Positions 16,054 through 22,154 of a DNA stretch of 22,208 bases are shown here, piece by piece. Within the stretch, counting starts at the first letter, position 1. The number at the start of each line of letters is the position of its first letter. The notes under the pieces were generated by a model. The model was not told where the DNA came from. It saw nothing but the letters and a program-made list of their open reading frames with translations, and searched no databases. Both the position numbers and the translations under genes were made by a program. The stretch is from an uncultured Candidatus Saccharibacteria bacterium (GTDB taxonomy: Bacteria; Patescibacteriota; Saccharimonadia; Saccharimonadales; Saccharimonadaceae), in the NCBI GenBank assembly GCA_948663575.1, contig CAPNAV010000015.1:1-22208 (forward strand). Direction: 5' to 3'.

Positions 16054-17271
16054 CTAGAAAAACCTCGTGATATCTAAAATGGTAATGACTATAATAAGGA
16101 CAAATAGGACGGCGAAAGCGCGCGAGACAACTTTTTCTTCGGTTTCCTTAGTAAGCTTCTTGCGGCGCAAACGAAAGATTGCAATCAATAACCAACGCCC
16201 ACCATCAAGAGCCGGGATTGGCAAGACGTTCATACAAGCCAGAGAGATCGAAATAAGCGCAGCAAGAAAGGTAAGATTGGCGACGCCACTCTCAGCAAAA
16301 GCTGGGAAGAGAACGCCTATAATACCAACCGGACCAGAAACTGCATCGCCAGCAGAGGCAATGGCAGCTTGACCTGATTCTCGCACTTCATCATTAAAGC
16401 TGAACTGCCTAAAAACACCGGAGACTAAATTCCATACTAACTCGCCTAGACTACGAAAAGTTTCACCAGTGATTTGTAAAGTGGTACCAAGACCGACAAT
16501 AGGAGCGGACCAAGTCGAGCGAACAAAAGTCTGGCCATATTGCATTTGAACGCCCAATGAGTATTCCGCATCCGCCTCATTAAGTTTTGCTGATAACTCT
16601 AGCCGCTCATCATTGCGTATAACATTATAGACTACCGTCTCGCCAGGATGCGCTTGACCATAGGCCGTGACTTCATTAGGATTAGAAATCGGCTCGCCGT
16701 CTATGCCAATAATAGCATCATCGGCCATAAATCCTGCCGCTTCGGCTGGCGACCCTGAGGTAACTTCTTTAATGATAACAGCATTCCCAATGATTTTAGA
16801 GTCGCTCTCGATATGAAACTGATTCTCCAGGAATTGTGGCATCCCCGTAAAAGCTAGAATCGTTAACAAAACAAAGGCTACGAGCCAGTTCATTAGGACG
16901 CCACCGAAGAGAATCTTGGTTTTACCCCAGAAGCTCGTTGACCCAAAAGTACCCGGCCTAGTATCAGCATCGGATTCACCATCCATGGCGCAGAAGCCAC
17001 CAATAGGCAGCCAATTAATACTAAAGATAAGCGTTTCTTGAGACTTTCCCCAATCCTCTTTCGGCAGGCGAAGCCATTTTTTGACTCCTTTCTTTCCCTT
17101 TTTCCACTCTGGATTGCGTACCCAAGCAATGGCGCGTGGAGGAAATCCAATACCAAACTCATTAACTTTTACATCACTTCGGCAAGCCATGATAAAATGA
17201 CCGAACTCGTGCGCAATGACGAGCAACATCAGAATTATCAAACCGATAATTATCCCAAAAACTATGTTCAT
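16054..17271 (-). CDS. rseP: RIP zinc metalloprotease RseP (site-2 protease)
   Basis: Intramembrane metalloprotease cleaving anti-sigma factors or signal peptide remnants. The 405 aa show HEFGH (His21-Glu22-His25) in the first helix, a PDZ domain (~150-230, with GSPAEAAGF and DDAIIGIDGEPI), and the C-terminal third-ligand motif VLPIPALDGGRW. Membrane segments lie at ~4-24, ~130-150, ~335-360 and ~382-403. The ATG is 8 nt from TATAAT in a TTTACA-N18-TATAAT promoter, giving a very short leader. It follows uppS, as in the classic uppS-cdsA-dxr-rseP cluster, but cdsA and dxr are missing. Confidence 0.95.
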   Translation of the reverse strand: MNIVFGIIIGLIILMLLVIAHEFGHFIMACRSDVKVNEFGIGFPPRAIAWVRNPEWKKGKKGVKKWLRLPKEDWGKSQETLIFSINWLPIGGFCAMDGESDADTRPGTFGSTSFWGKTKILFGGVLMNWLVAFVLLTILAFTGMPQFLENQFHIESDSKIIGNAVIIKEVTSGSPAEAAGFMADDAIIGIDGEPISNPNEVTAYGQAHPGETVVYNVIRNDERLELSAKLNEADAEYSLGVQMQYGQTFVRSTWSAPIVGLGTTLQITGETFRSLGELVWNLVSGVFRQFSFNDEVRESGQAAIASAGDAVSGPVGIIGVLFPAFAESGVANLTFLAALISISLACMNVLPIPALDGGRWLLIAIFRLRRKKLTKETEEKVVSRAFAVLFVLIIVITILDITRFF

Positions 17272-17279
17272 ATAATTAT

Positions 17280-17309
17280 ATTATACTATGCAATGATTAA
17301 ATATGTAAA
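17280..17309 (-). promoter_or_regulatory. rseP promoter
   Basis: Minus-strand TTTACA (17304-17309), 18-nt spacer, TATAAT (17280-17285), 8 nt before the ATG. It uncouples rseP-CPBP from the upstream uppS gene. Confidence 0.75.
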
Positions 17310-17327
17310 AATAAGCGGATAAATTAA

Positions 17328-18011
17328 CTACTTACCAAACCGGCGCTGACGAGAATGGAATTCTTTGATGATTTCCTCGCAGTCGTCTTTATTGATTCCT
17401 GGGAAATATTTATCTAGAAATAGTAATTCGGCATAAGCGGCACGCCAAAGCATGAACCCAGAAATGCGTTCCTCACCACTAGTACGCACAATCATATCAC
17501 AGGGTGGAATTTCGGGGTGATAAACATACTTCGCAAAGGTCTCGGGAGTAAGTTCCTTTTCGCCGGAAGCGATAGCTTTGGTGGCAGCATCCGCAATTTC
17601 CCATTGACCACCGTAATTAAAACAAATACCAACCGTCGGTCCGGAATTATCCTCTGTATCGGCCTCGAGTTGCATTAATTCCTGCCAGAGACTAGGCTCG
17701 ACATTTTCCGGACGCCCTAATATAACAAAGCGTCCGTTTTCGGCCTGGATTTTCCTGGCCATTCTAGGCAAGTTCTCACGTACTAAAGCCATTAGATATT
17801 TTACTTCTTCTGGGGAACGATTCCAATTCTCGGTACTGAATAGGAAGAAAGTAATAAATTTAACCTCGGTATTTTTGAGAGCCTCTATTACTTCCTCAAC
17901 TTTTTTTACGCCACGGCGATGGCCTTCAAGCGTAGGGAGACCACGTTCTTTAGCCCAGCGGCGATTGCCATCAACGATAAAGCCTAGATGCGTTAAATCA
18001 GTAGCAGACAT
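17328..18011 (-). CDS. uppS: Polyprenyl cis-transferase UppS (undecaprenyl diphosphate synthase)
   Basis: Condenses isopentenyl units onto an allylic diphosphate to make the undecaprenyl (or similar cis-polyprenyl) carrier. 227 aa, cytoplasmic or peripheral. The catalytic Asp14 lies in IVDGNRRWA (an R replaces the more usual G of DGNGRWA). STENWNR is conserved, and RTSGEERIS holds the diphosphate-binding Arg176, Arg182 and Ser184. The ATG overlaps the frr stop (TAATG), so translation is coupled at the end of rpsB-tsf-frr-uppS. Product length cannot be told from sequence alone. Confidence 0.95.
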   Translation of the reverse strand: MSATDLTHLGFIVDGNRRWAKERGLPTLEGHRRGVKKVEEVIEALKNTEVKFITFFLFSTENWNRSPEEVKYLMALVRENLPRMARKIQAENGRFVILGRPENVEPSLWQELMQLEADTEDNSGPTVGICFNYGGQWEIADAATKAIASGEKELTPETFAKYVYHPEIPPCDMIVRTSGEERISGFMLWRAAYAELLFLDKYFPGINKDDCEEIIKEFHSRQRRFGK

Positions 18012-18553
18012 TAAATTGCCATGATTTCTGCTGACTTCTCTTTAAACAAAGCGTCAACCTTATCAGTAAAGCTCTTAGTAAGCTCGTCGATAGCTTTTTC
18101 TGATTTTTTGGTAACGTCTTCTGGTAGCTCGGCAGATTTAAGCTCTTTTCGTGCGTCTTCGCGAACATTACGAATGGCGATTTTGGCTTCTTCGACTTTG
18201 GAGGATGCTGACTTAACAATTTCTTTACGGCGTTCTTCAGTAAGTGGTGGAACTGGCACGCGTACGACATGACCATCATCTGATGGATTGAGACCGAGCG
18301 AAGCGTCGCTACGAATCGCCGTAGCGATAGCTTGGATGGTGCTAGGATCGAACGGAGTGACCTGCAGCATGGTGCCGCCGTTCACCGTGACGTTTGCAAC
18401 TTGGTTTAGAGGCATAAACTGGCCATAAGCCTCAACTTTGATATTCGCAAGCATATCAGGATGAGCACGACCGGTGCGTACTTTCTTCATCTCATCCTGA
18501 AAGCGCACAATCGCAGCATCCATAGCTTTGCGATATTCACTATCGTCAAACAT
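18011..18553 (-). CDS. frr: Ribosome recycling factor
   Basis: With EF-G, splits post-termination ribosomes. The 180 aa are close to the usual 185. Features include the N-terminal KVRTGRAHPDML helix motif, the VTPFDPSTIQAI turn, and the long C-terminal three-helix region (VPPLTEERRKEIVKSASSK). AGGAGG precedes the ATG by 7 nt. It lies in the conserved rpsB-tsf-(pyrH)-frr order; pyrH is missing from its usual place between tsf and frr. Confidence 0.97.
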   Translation of the reverse strand: MFDDSEYRKAMDAAIVRFQDEMKKVRTGRAHPDMLANIKVEAYGQFMPLNQVANVTVNGGTMLQVTPFDPSTIQAIATAIRSDASLGLNPSDDGHVVRVPVPPLTEERRKEIVKSASSKVEEAKIAIRNVREDARKELKSAELPEDVTKKSEKAIDELTKSFTDKVDALFKEKSAEIMAI

Positions 18554-18584
18554 TTTATACCTCCTAAACCTTATTACTCAAAAC

Positions 18585-19208
18585 TTATTCAGTGACGCCG
18601 AGCTCTAGGCGCTTAAATTGACGGACGGTAATATTCTCGCCTGTCTTAGCGATAGCCTCTTTGATGAACTGAGCAACCGTCATGCTGTCATCAAGAATGT
18701 ATGGCTGTTCCATAAGGACCTTATCAGAGAAGGCTTTCTTAAGCTGACCGCCAATAATTTGATCTTTCATATTCTCTGGACCTTTGAAGTTCGCTTCGAA
18801 CTCTTTCTTCTTAGCATCCAAAACGTCTGCTGGAATTTCTTCCATAGATACATAAGCCGGGTTCATTGAAGCAACTTGCATAGCAATCTTGTGAGCTAGG
18901 TCTTTGAACTCATCGGTTTTAGCAACGAAGCTGGTCTCACAGTTTACCTCGACGATAGCACCGAGACGTCCATCGTGAACGTAAGTATCAATAATTCCCT
19001 CACGAGTCTCGCGGTCGCCACGTTTTTCAGCTTTGGTCATGCCTTTTTTGCGCATAGCATCAAGAGCTTTGTCGAAATCACCCATTGCCTCTACGAGCGC
19101 CTGCTTAGCGTCAGTAAGACCAACGCCAGAGAGTTCTTTAAGTTTCTTAATTAGATCAATGGTAATTTCTTTAGCTTCGTCAGCTTTGGCTTTAAATTCT
19201 TCGCTCAT
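18585..19208 (-). CDS. tsf: Elongation factor Ts
   Basis: Guanine-nucleotide exchange factor for EF-Tu. The 207 aa are the short type (E. coli has 283; Thermus-like forms ~200). The N-terminal UBA-like domain (ELSGVGLTDAKQALVEA, ~27-43) is followed by the core with NCETSFVAKTDEF (the TDF motif contacting EF-Tu) and a single remaining core repeat ending ITVRQFKRLELG. A strong AAGGAGG Shine-Dalgarno sits 3 nt before the ATG. It is 23 nt downstream of rpsB, the standard pairing. Confidence 0.97.
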   Translation of the reverse strand: MSEEFKAKADEAKEITIDLIKKLKELSGVGLTDAKQALVEAMGDFDKALDAMRKKGMTKAEKRGDRETREGIIDTYVHDGRLGAIVEVNCETSFVAKTDEFKDLAHKIAMQVASMNPAYVSMEEIPADVLDAKKKEFEANFKGPENMKDQIIGGQLKKAFSDKVLMEQPYILDDSMTVAQFIKEAIAKTGENITVRQFKRLELGVTE

Positions 19209-19231
19209 ATTCCTCCTTGGTTTTGATTTAT

Positions 19232-19927
19232 TTAAGCTTTCTTTGCAAGGCCTTCTTTGATGGCGGCAACCATATAATCTAAAATAAGTTGTACGGATTT
19301 AATGGCGTCATCATTGGCAGGAATTACATAGTTGATATTGGATGGATCGACATTTGTATCACAGATGGCAAAAACAGGAATACCCAAAGTATTGACTTCC
19401 TTGATAGCGTTTTTGTCTTGGACGGCGTCAACTATAATCACAGCGGCTGGCTGCTCGTTCATTTCTTTGACGCCACCATAGCGCTCGTTCAATAGGTCGA
19501 TTTCTTCCTGGAAACGTTGAACTTCGAGCTTTGAATAGCGAGCTTCAAGTTCACCAGATGCCATACGGCGCTCAAGATCTTTTAGCTTCTTAATCTGTTT
19601 GTTGACGGTTTCGACATTAGTCAGGATACCACCAATCCAACGGACGGTAACATAAGGCATATCGACACTTTCGGCGGCTGTTTTTGTGATATCTTTGAGT
19701 TGTTTTTTGGTGCCTACGAAGAGGATTTTCTTGCCACTGGCGGCGATTTTGGTGAGTTCTGGCAAAGACTTATCCAATGCTTCAACGGTTTTTTCTAGGT
19801 TGATAATATGGCCACCTTGACGCTTACTATGAATATATGGCGCCATCTTTGGGTGCCAGCGGCTAGTTTTGTGGCCAAAATGTGCTCCAGATTCGAGCAA
19901 GGCTTTAATGTCGACTTCGACGGTCAT
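19232..19927 (-). CDS. rpsB: 30S ribosomal protein S2
   Basis: Small-subunit protein at the head-body junction. 231 aa, near the usual size, with the family blocks LLESGAHFGHKTSRWHPKM at the N-terminus, GKKILFVGTKKQ in the middle, VRWIGGILTN, and the C-terminal VNTLGIPVFAICDTNVDP. AAAGGA precedes the ATG. It has a consensus sigma-70 promoter (20028-20056) and a ~93-nt structured leader (19946-20001), and leads the rpsB-tsf-frr-uppS operon. It diverges from rpmE. Confidence 0.97.
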   Translation of the reverse strand: MTVEVDIKALLESGAHFGHKTSRWHPKMAPYIHSKRQGGHIINLEKTVEALDKSLPELTKIAASGKKILFVGTKKQLKDITKTAAESVDMPYVTVRWIGGILTNVETVNKQIKKLKDLERRMASGELEARYSKLEVQRFQEEIDLLNERYGGVKEMNEQPAAVIIVDAVQDKNAIKEVNTLGIPVFAICDTNVDPSNINYVIPANDDAIKSVQLILDYMVAAIKEGLAKKA

Positions 19928-19945
19928 TGGTTATCCTTTCACTTT

Positions 19946-20001
19946 GCTATGGGGTTGATTGAGTATGCACTGCATACAGAAATCAGGAAACCTCCCATAA
20001 C
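19946..20001 (-). promoter_or_regulatory. Structured rpsB leader (candidate autoregulatory element)
   Basis: On the minus strand, GUUAUGGG (20001-19994) pairs with CCCAUAGC (19953-19946). Inside are a small AGG/CCU hairpin and a 6-bp GTATGC-AGT-GCATAC hairpin (19963-19977). The element ends about 18 nt before the rpsB ATG. S2 feedback on its leader is known in Gammaproteobacteria; a similar role here is inference. Confidence 0.5.
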
Positions 20002-20027
20002 TGATTCATTAATTAATATATGTTGCC

Positions 20028-20056
20028 ATTATAGCGCAAAGTTTTATGATTGTCAA
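20028..20056 (-). promoter_or_regulatory. rpsB operon promoter (perfect sigma-70 consensus)
   Basis: TTGACA (20051-20056), 17-nt spacer, TATAAT (20028-20033) on the minus strand: both hexamers and the spacing are perfect, fitting a very highly expressed operon. The transcript would start near 20021, giving a ~93-nt leader. Confidence 0.92.
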
Positions 20057-20081
20057 ATATTTTATTGGATAATTTTTACAC

Positions 20082-20110
20082 TTTACATCTGATAGAAAGT
20101 GTGATAAACT
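20082..20110 (+). promoter_or_regulatory. Probable rpmE promoter
   Basis: Plus-strand TTTACA (20082-20087), 17-nt spacer, TAAACT (20105-20110), 10 nt before the rpmE ATG. The GGGGGAAG before the ATG could act as a ribosome binding site, but this promoter would leave only about 4 nt of leader. Confidence 0.45.
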
Positions 20111-20120
20111 GGGGGAAGTT

Positions 20121-20456
20121 ATGAGTAATAAAGTTTCACAACCGCAAGATTATCGCTATGTCGTCTTCATGGATGAGGCTGCGAATTTTTCGTTCTTGAC
20201 TCGTTCGATGGCTAAAAGCGAAGAGACTATCAAGTGGGAAGATGGCAACGAGTATCCTTTGGTAAAGATTCAGATCTCTTCCGCTTCGCATCCGTTCTTT
20301 ACGGGCGAAGAGAAAATTATCGATACTGAAGGTCGTGTCGACCGCTTCAAGGCTCGTGCCGAACGTGCCGCTAAGCTTCGTGCTACGCTTGGCAATAAAA
20401 CCAAGAAGGCCGAAAAGGAAGCTGAGAAGAAAGCTGCTAAAGCCGCTGAGAAATAG
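20121..20456 (+). CDS. rpmE2: 50S ribosomal protein L31, type B
   Basis: 111 aa. The type B L31 core is clear: YRYVVFMDEAANFSFLTRS near the N-terminus and SASHPFFTGEEKIIDTEGRVDRF (56-78). The CxxC zinc pairs of type A L31 are absent, as in the B form. The C-terminal ~30 residues are an Ala/Lys/Glu-rich tail (KKAEKEAEKKAAKAAEK), longer than in typical ~80-90 aa L31B. A strong GGGGGAAG precedes the ATG. It is a single gene divergent from rpsB, with its own intrinsic terminator. Confidence 0.93.
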   Translation: MSNKVSQPQDYRYVVFMDEAANFSFLTRSMAKSEETIKWEDGNEYPLVKIQISSASHPFFTGEEKIIDTEGRVDRFKARAERAAKLRATLGNKTKKAEKEAEKKAAKAAEK

Positions 20457-20475
20457 TCTGAGAATTAGAAAAATG

Positions 20476-20503
20476 ACCTTCGAGAAGTCGGAGGTTATTT
20501 TTT
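20476..20503 (+). terminator. rpmE intrinsic terminator
   Basis: ACCTTCGA-GAAG-TCGGAGGT forms an 8-bp stem with one G-U pair and a GAAG tetraloop, followed by a TATTTTTT run. It lies about 20 nt past the rpmE stop. Confidence 0.88.
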
Positions 20504-20516
20504 ATGAAAGAAAAGT

Positions 20517-20543
20517 AAAACCGCCACCAGCTTGGTGACGGCT
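20517..20543 (-). terminator. Intrinsic terminator of the small zinc-protein gene
   Basis: Minus strand CCGTCACCA-AGC-TGGTGGCGG stem (one G-U pair) followed by TTTT, about 50 nt past the stop of the gene ending at 20593. It faces the rpmE terminator. Confidence 0.75.
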
Positions 20544-20592
20544 TGAGGTTGAGAGAAACGGTTAAAGTCGTTTTTAATGTTTGCACCCTTGC

Positions 20593-20826
20593 TCACCAGC
20601 CAAAGTCATAGAGACCAATCTTGCCGGTACCTTCGCATCTCTTGCAGCGGCTACCATACTCCAGTCCTGTCCCCCTACAATTAGGGCAATCTTTACTGTT
20701 TGAACTATTCTTGCAATGTTTCTGAGCTGCGGTCCAGTTACTGCATTGCTTATGGCAAACTGGGCATTCAGGCTGCGTTCCCATTGGCTTTATGTCAGTG
20801 TAATCACCGCCATCCAAAAGTCCCAT
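20593..20826 (-). CDS. Small DnaJ-like zinc-ribbon protein
   Basis: 77 aa with three zinc-type modules: CPVCHKQC (21-28), CPNCRGTG (47-54) and CKRCEGTG (60-67). The last two match the CxxCxGxG repeat of the DnaJ cysteine-rich domain, but the J-domain and substrate domains are missing. The start is supported by GGGGG about 10 nt upstream and by a TTGACA-N17-TATCGA promoter (20844-20872). The function is unknown: a zinc-binding adaptor or protein-quality factor are the simplest guesses. It lies at the edge of the cassette region, with its own terminator. Confidence 0.75.
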   Translation of the reverse strand: MGLLDGGDYTDIKPMGTQPECPVCHKQCSNWTAAQKHCKNSSNSKDCPNCRGTGLEYGSRCKRCEGTGKIGLYDFGW

Positions 20827-20843
20827 TTCATATACACCCCCTT

Positions 20844-20872
20844 TCGATATGAATTTTGCTGGTTTTTGTCAA
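20844..20872 (-). promoter_or_regulatory. Promoter of the small zinc-protein gene
   Basis: Minus-strand TTGACA (20867-20872), 17-nt spacer, TATCGA (20844-20849), about 17 nt before the ATG, leaving space for the GGGGG ribosome binding site. Confidence 0.55.
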
Positions 20873-21157
20873 AGCTATTTTCGGGCTAGTTGCTCTGTTC
20901 ACTGCATACTAAGTTTTGACACGTTTCTCTTCGCAATATAAAAGATCTTAGTACTAGACTAAAAATAGCTAACAAAGTCAGCTTGGGGCTTATTTTACTA
21001 CATATCTAGGGATTATGCAAGGATGTTTTTGGTGCTCGTCATTCACGTAACGTTTTTTAAGAACTGCTATATTAAACATTACCTCCATGTCTCACTCCAC
21101 TATTATTATAGCCACAAGGGTAAGTTTTTCGCATCTTCAGAAAACCATACAAACATG
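20873..21157. other. Sparse intergenic region before the cassettes
   Basis: About 285 bp, AT-rich. I see no tRNA, IS or known motif. A plus-strand TTGACA (20916-20921) with TATAAA after only 15 nt is a poor promoter with no gene behind it. The one coding candidate is the 32-aa minus-strand ORF at 20990-21088. Confidence 0.5.
20990..21088 (-). CDS. Possible 32-aa small ORF
   Basis: It runs from ATG to TAA, starting MEVMFNIAVLKKRYVN and ending CIIPRYVVK. GGAG lies 7 nt before the ATG and TATAAT (21105-21110) 16 nt before it, so it has the layout of an expressed gene. It lies just downstream of the minus-strand cassette. I recognise no domain, and such short ORFs occur by chance. Confidence 0.3.
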   Translation of the reverse strand: MEVMFNIAVLKKRYVNDEHQKHPCIIPRYVVK

Positions 21158-21196
21158 TCATTATCCATTATTAGTAGAGACTAGGCAGCGGAGGGA
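21158..21196 (-). repeat. Cassette 3' junction repeat, copy A (39 bp)
   Basis: 39 bases identical to 22116-22154 in inverted orientation. It covers the codons for LRCLVSTNNG, the stop, and a few bases beyond. Identity past the stop codon cannot come from protein-level selection and points to recombination or recent copying. Confidence 0.9.
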
Positions 21197-21484
21197 AAAG
21201 CCGAAGTAACGATGGCCATTATTTCCAGATGGAAAAGAGTTGGCAACGTCTATAGCTAGATAGTTGCTTTTGGATTTTTGAATATTACTGGTAGACCATA
21301 AATATCCTTGAGATCCTCTTGCGGTGATCGCTTCATTAGTATTCTCATAACCATTAAACCCGTTGCGTGTAATATAAAATGGCGATAACCCAGCATTATG
21401 AGTAGCGCTTTTGCTACTTGGCAATGTAGCTCCTTTATTTGTATAACCACTATCTGTGATTATATCATCGCTCACCAAATTACT
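21161..21484 (-). pseudogene. FISUMP-like cassette A, no start or signal peptide
   Basis: The open frame begins FSNLVSDD just after an in-frame TAA and ends SLRCLVSTNNG. The middle (GSQGYLWSTSN, then FPSGNNG and GFSLRCL) has the pattern of the C-terminal part of the Fibrobacter-succinogenes-major-paralogous (FISUMP) domain: aromatic-W-S-S, then G-x-S-x-R-C. There is no ATG or ribosome binding site before NLVSDD and no secretion signal, so it is probably silent or expressed only after recombination. GTG at 21476-21478 is the only near start. The conserved 3' end runs past the stop. Confidence 0.65.
21464..21483 (-). repeat. Cassette 5' junction repeat, copy A (20 bp)
   Basis: GTAATTTGGTGAGCGATGAT (minus strand), a perfect inverted partner of 21844-21863. 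Seventeen of the bases also occur at 39-55. Confidence 0.85.
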
Positions 21485-21562
21485 AAAAGATTAAATAAAA
21501 AAGCCTACTGTTTTTAAATGATGTAGGTTTATTCGTGTCCGAAACCTCGGAAAATTTAGACT

Positions 21563-21749
21563 CTTTCTAACAGTAAAATTCCTAAAAAAGGCAAGAAGAA
21601 CGACCAAACTCCGTGTTCGGGTAAACCTTAAACCTAGGTTTAAGGTTTTGAAAATAGCTAACAGGGGTGGTGATATCTCAAAATACCCCAAAACTTGATC
21701 CGCAGATCAGGTTTTGTTCGGTTTTTGGGGTTTTCTAGAAGGTGAAAAT
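21563..21749 (+). repeat. Structured cassette-linked repeat, right copy (possible ncRNA)
   Basis: 187 bp matching 107-304. The 26-bp palindrome is unchanged (21623-21648). The GGGGT/ACCCC hairpin (21664-21689) is fully Watson-Crick here, but its 16-nt loop has a different sequence of the same length. The AAAAC.TGATC/GATCA.GTTTT hairpin (21690-21715) has loop CGCA instead of CACA. In the first hairpin, C-G becomes T-G. This copy sits between the two divergent cassettes. Confidence 0.8.
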
Positions 21750-21843
21750 TGTCGCAAAATAAACGGCTGTACAAGACTTTCAGTCCATAAACTCATCATC
21801 GGTTCCATAAAGAAAGCAACGCTTTCTTTTTCTCGCGCTCCTC

Positions 21844-21863
21844 GTAATTTGGTGAGCGATGAT
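21844..21863 (+). repeat. Cassette 5' junction repeat, copy B (20 bp)
   Basis: Plus-strand GTAATTTGGTGAGCGATGAT, inverted relative to 21464-21483; the two copies bracket ~360 bp holding the structured repeat. Confidence 0.85.
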
Positions 21864-22151
21864 GATAAAAATGGAGCATGGAATGCCAACGAAGGTATTA
21901 CTCTGCCAGGAAGCATAGCTGCAATTTATAATGCCGGTCTTTCGCCGCTTTTTATCACAAGAAATGGCAGGGTGGATAATCTTGCTACTATTGAATGCGG
22001 AACAACTGAAACATTCTGGACTCAAAATGTAAGCCAAAACATATGGGCATACTACATAACTATTTCTACGGATGTCGTCTGGCCATCAAACAAGAATAAT
22101 AGCGTCCGTGCCCAATCCCTCCGCTGCCTAGTCTCTACTAATAATGGATAA
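21846..22151 (+). pseudogene. FISUMP-like cassette B, no start or signal peptide
   Basis: Encodes NLVSDDDKNGAWNANEG, then TLPGS, NAGLSP and FITRNG (aligning with cassette A's TLPSS, NAGLSP and YITRNG), a diverged middle, and SLRCLVSTNNG. The conserved ends with a variable centre are characteristic. The frame stays open upstream to 21714, inside the structured repeat, but has no ATG, ribosome binding site or signal peptide. It is divergent from cassette A. It is most likely a promoterless donor or silent cassette; a non-ATG start inside a longer fused gene is the alternative. Confidence 0.65.
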
Positions 22152-22154
22152 TGA
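22116..22154 (+). repeat. Cassette 3' junction repeat, copy B (39 bp)
   Basis: Identical to 21158-21196, inverted. It includes the stop and the bases just after it (TAATGA). A weak ATAAAG/CTTTAT hairpin follows. Confidence 0.9.

Noticed and set aside
21714..21845. Upstream open frame of cassette B as real coding sequence
   Set aside because: It begins with TTG inside the structured repeat, has no ribosome binding site, and its residues do not match the leads of the other cassettes.
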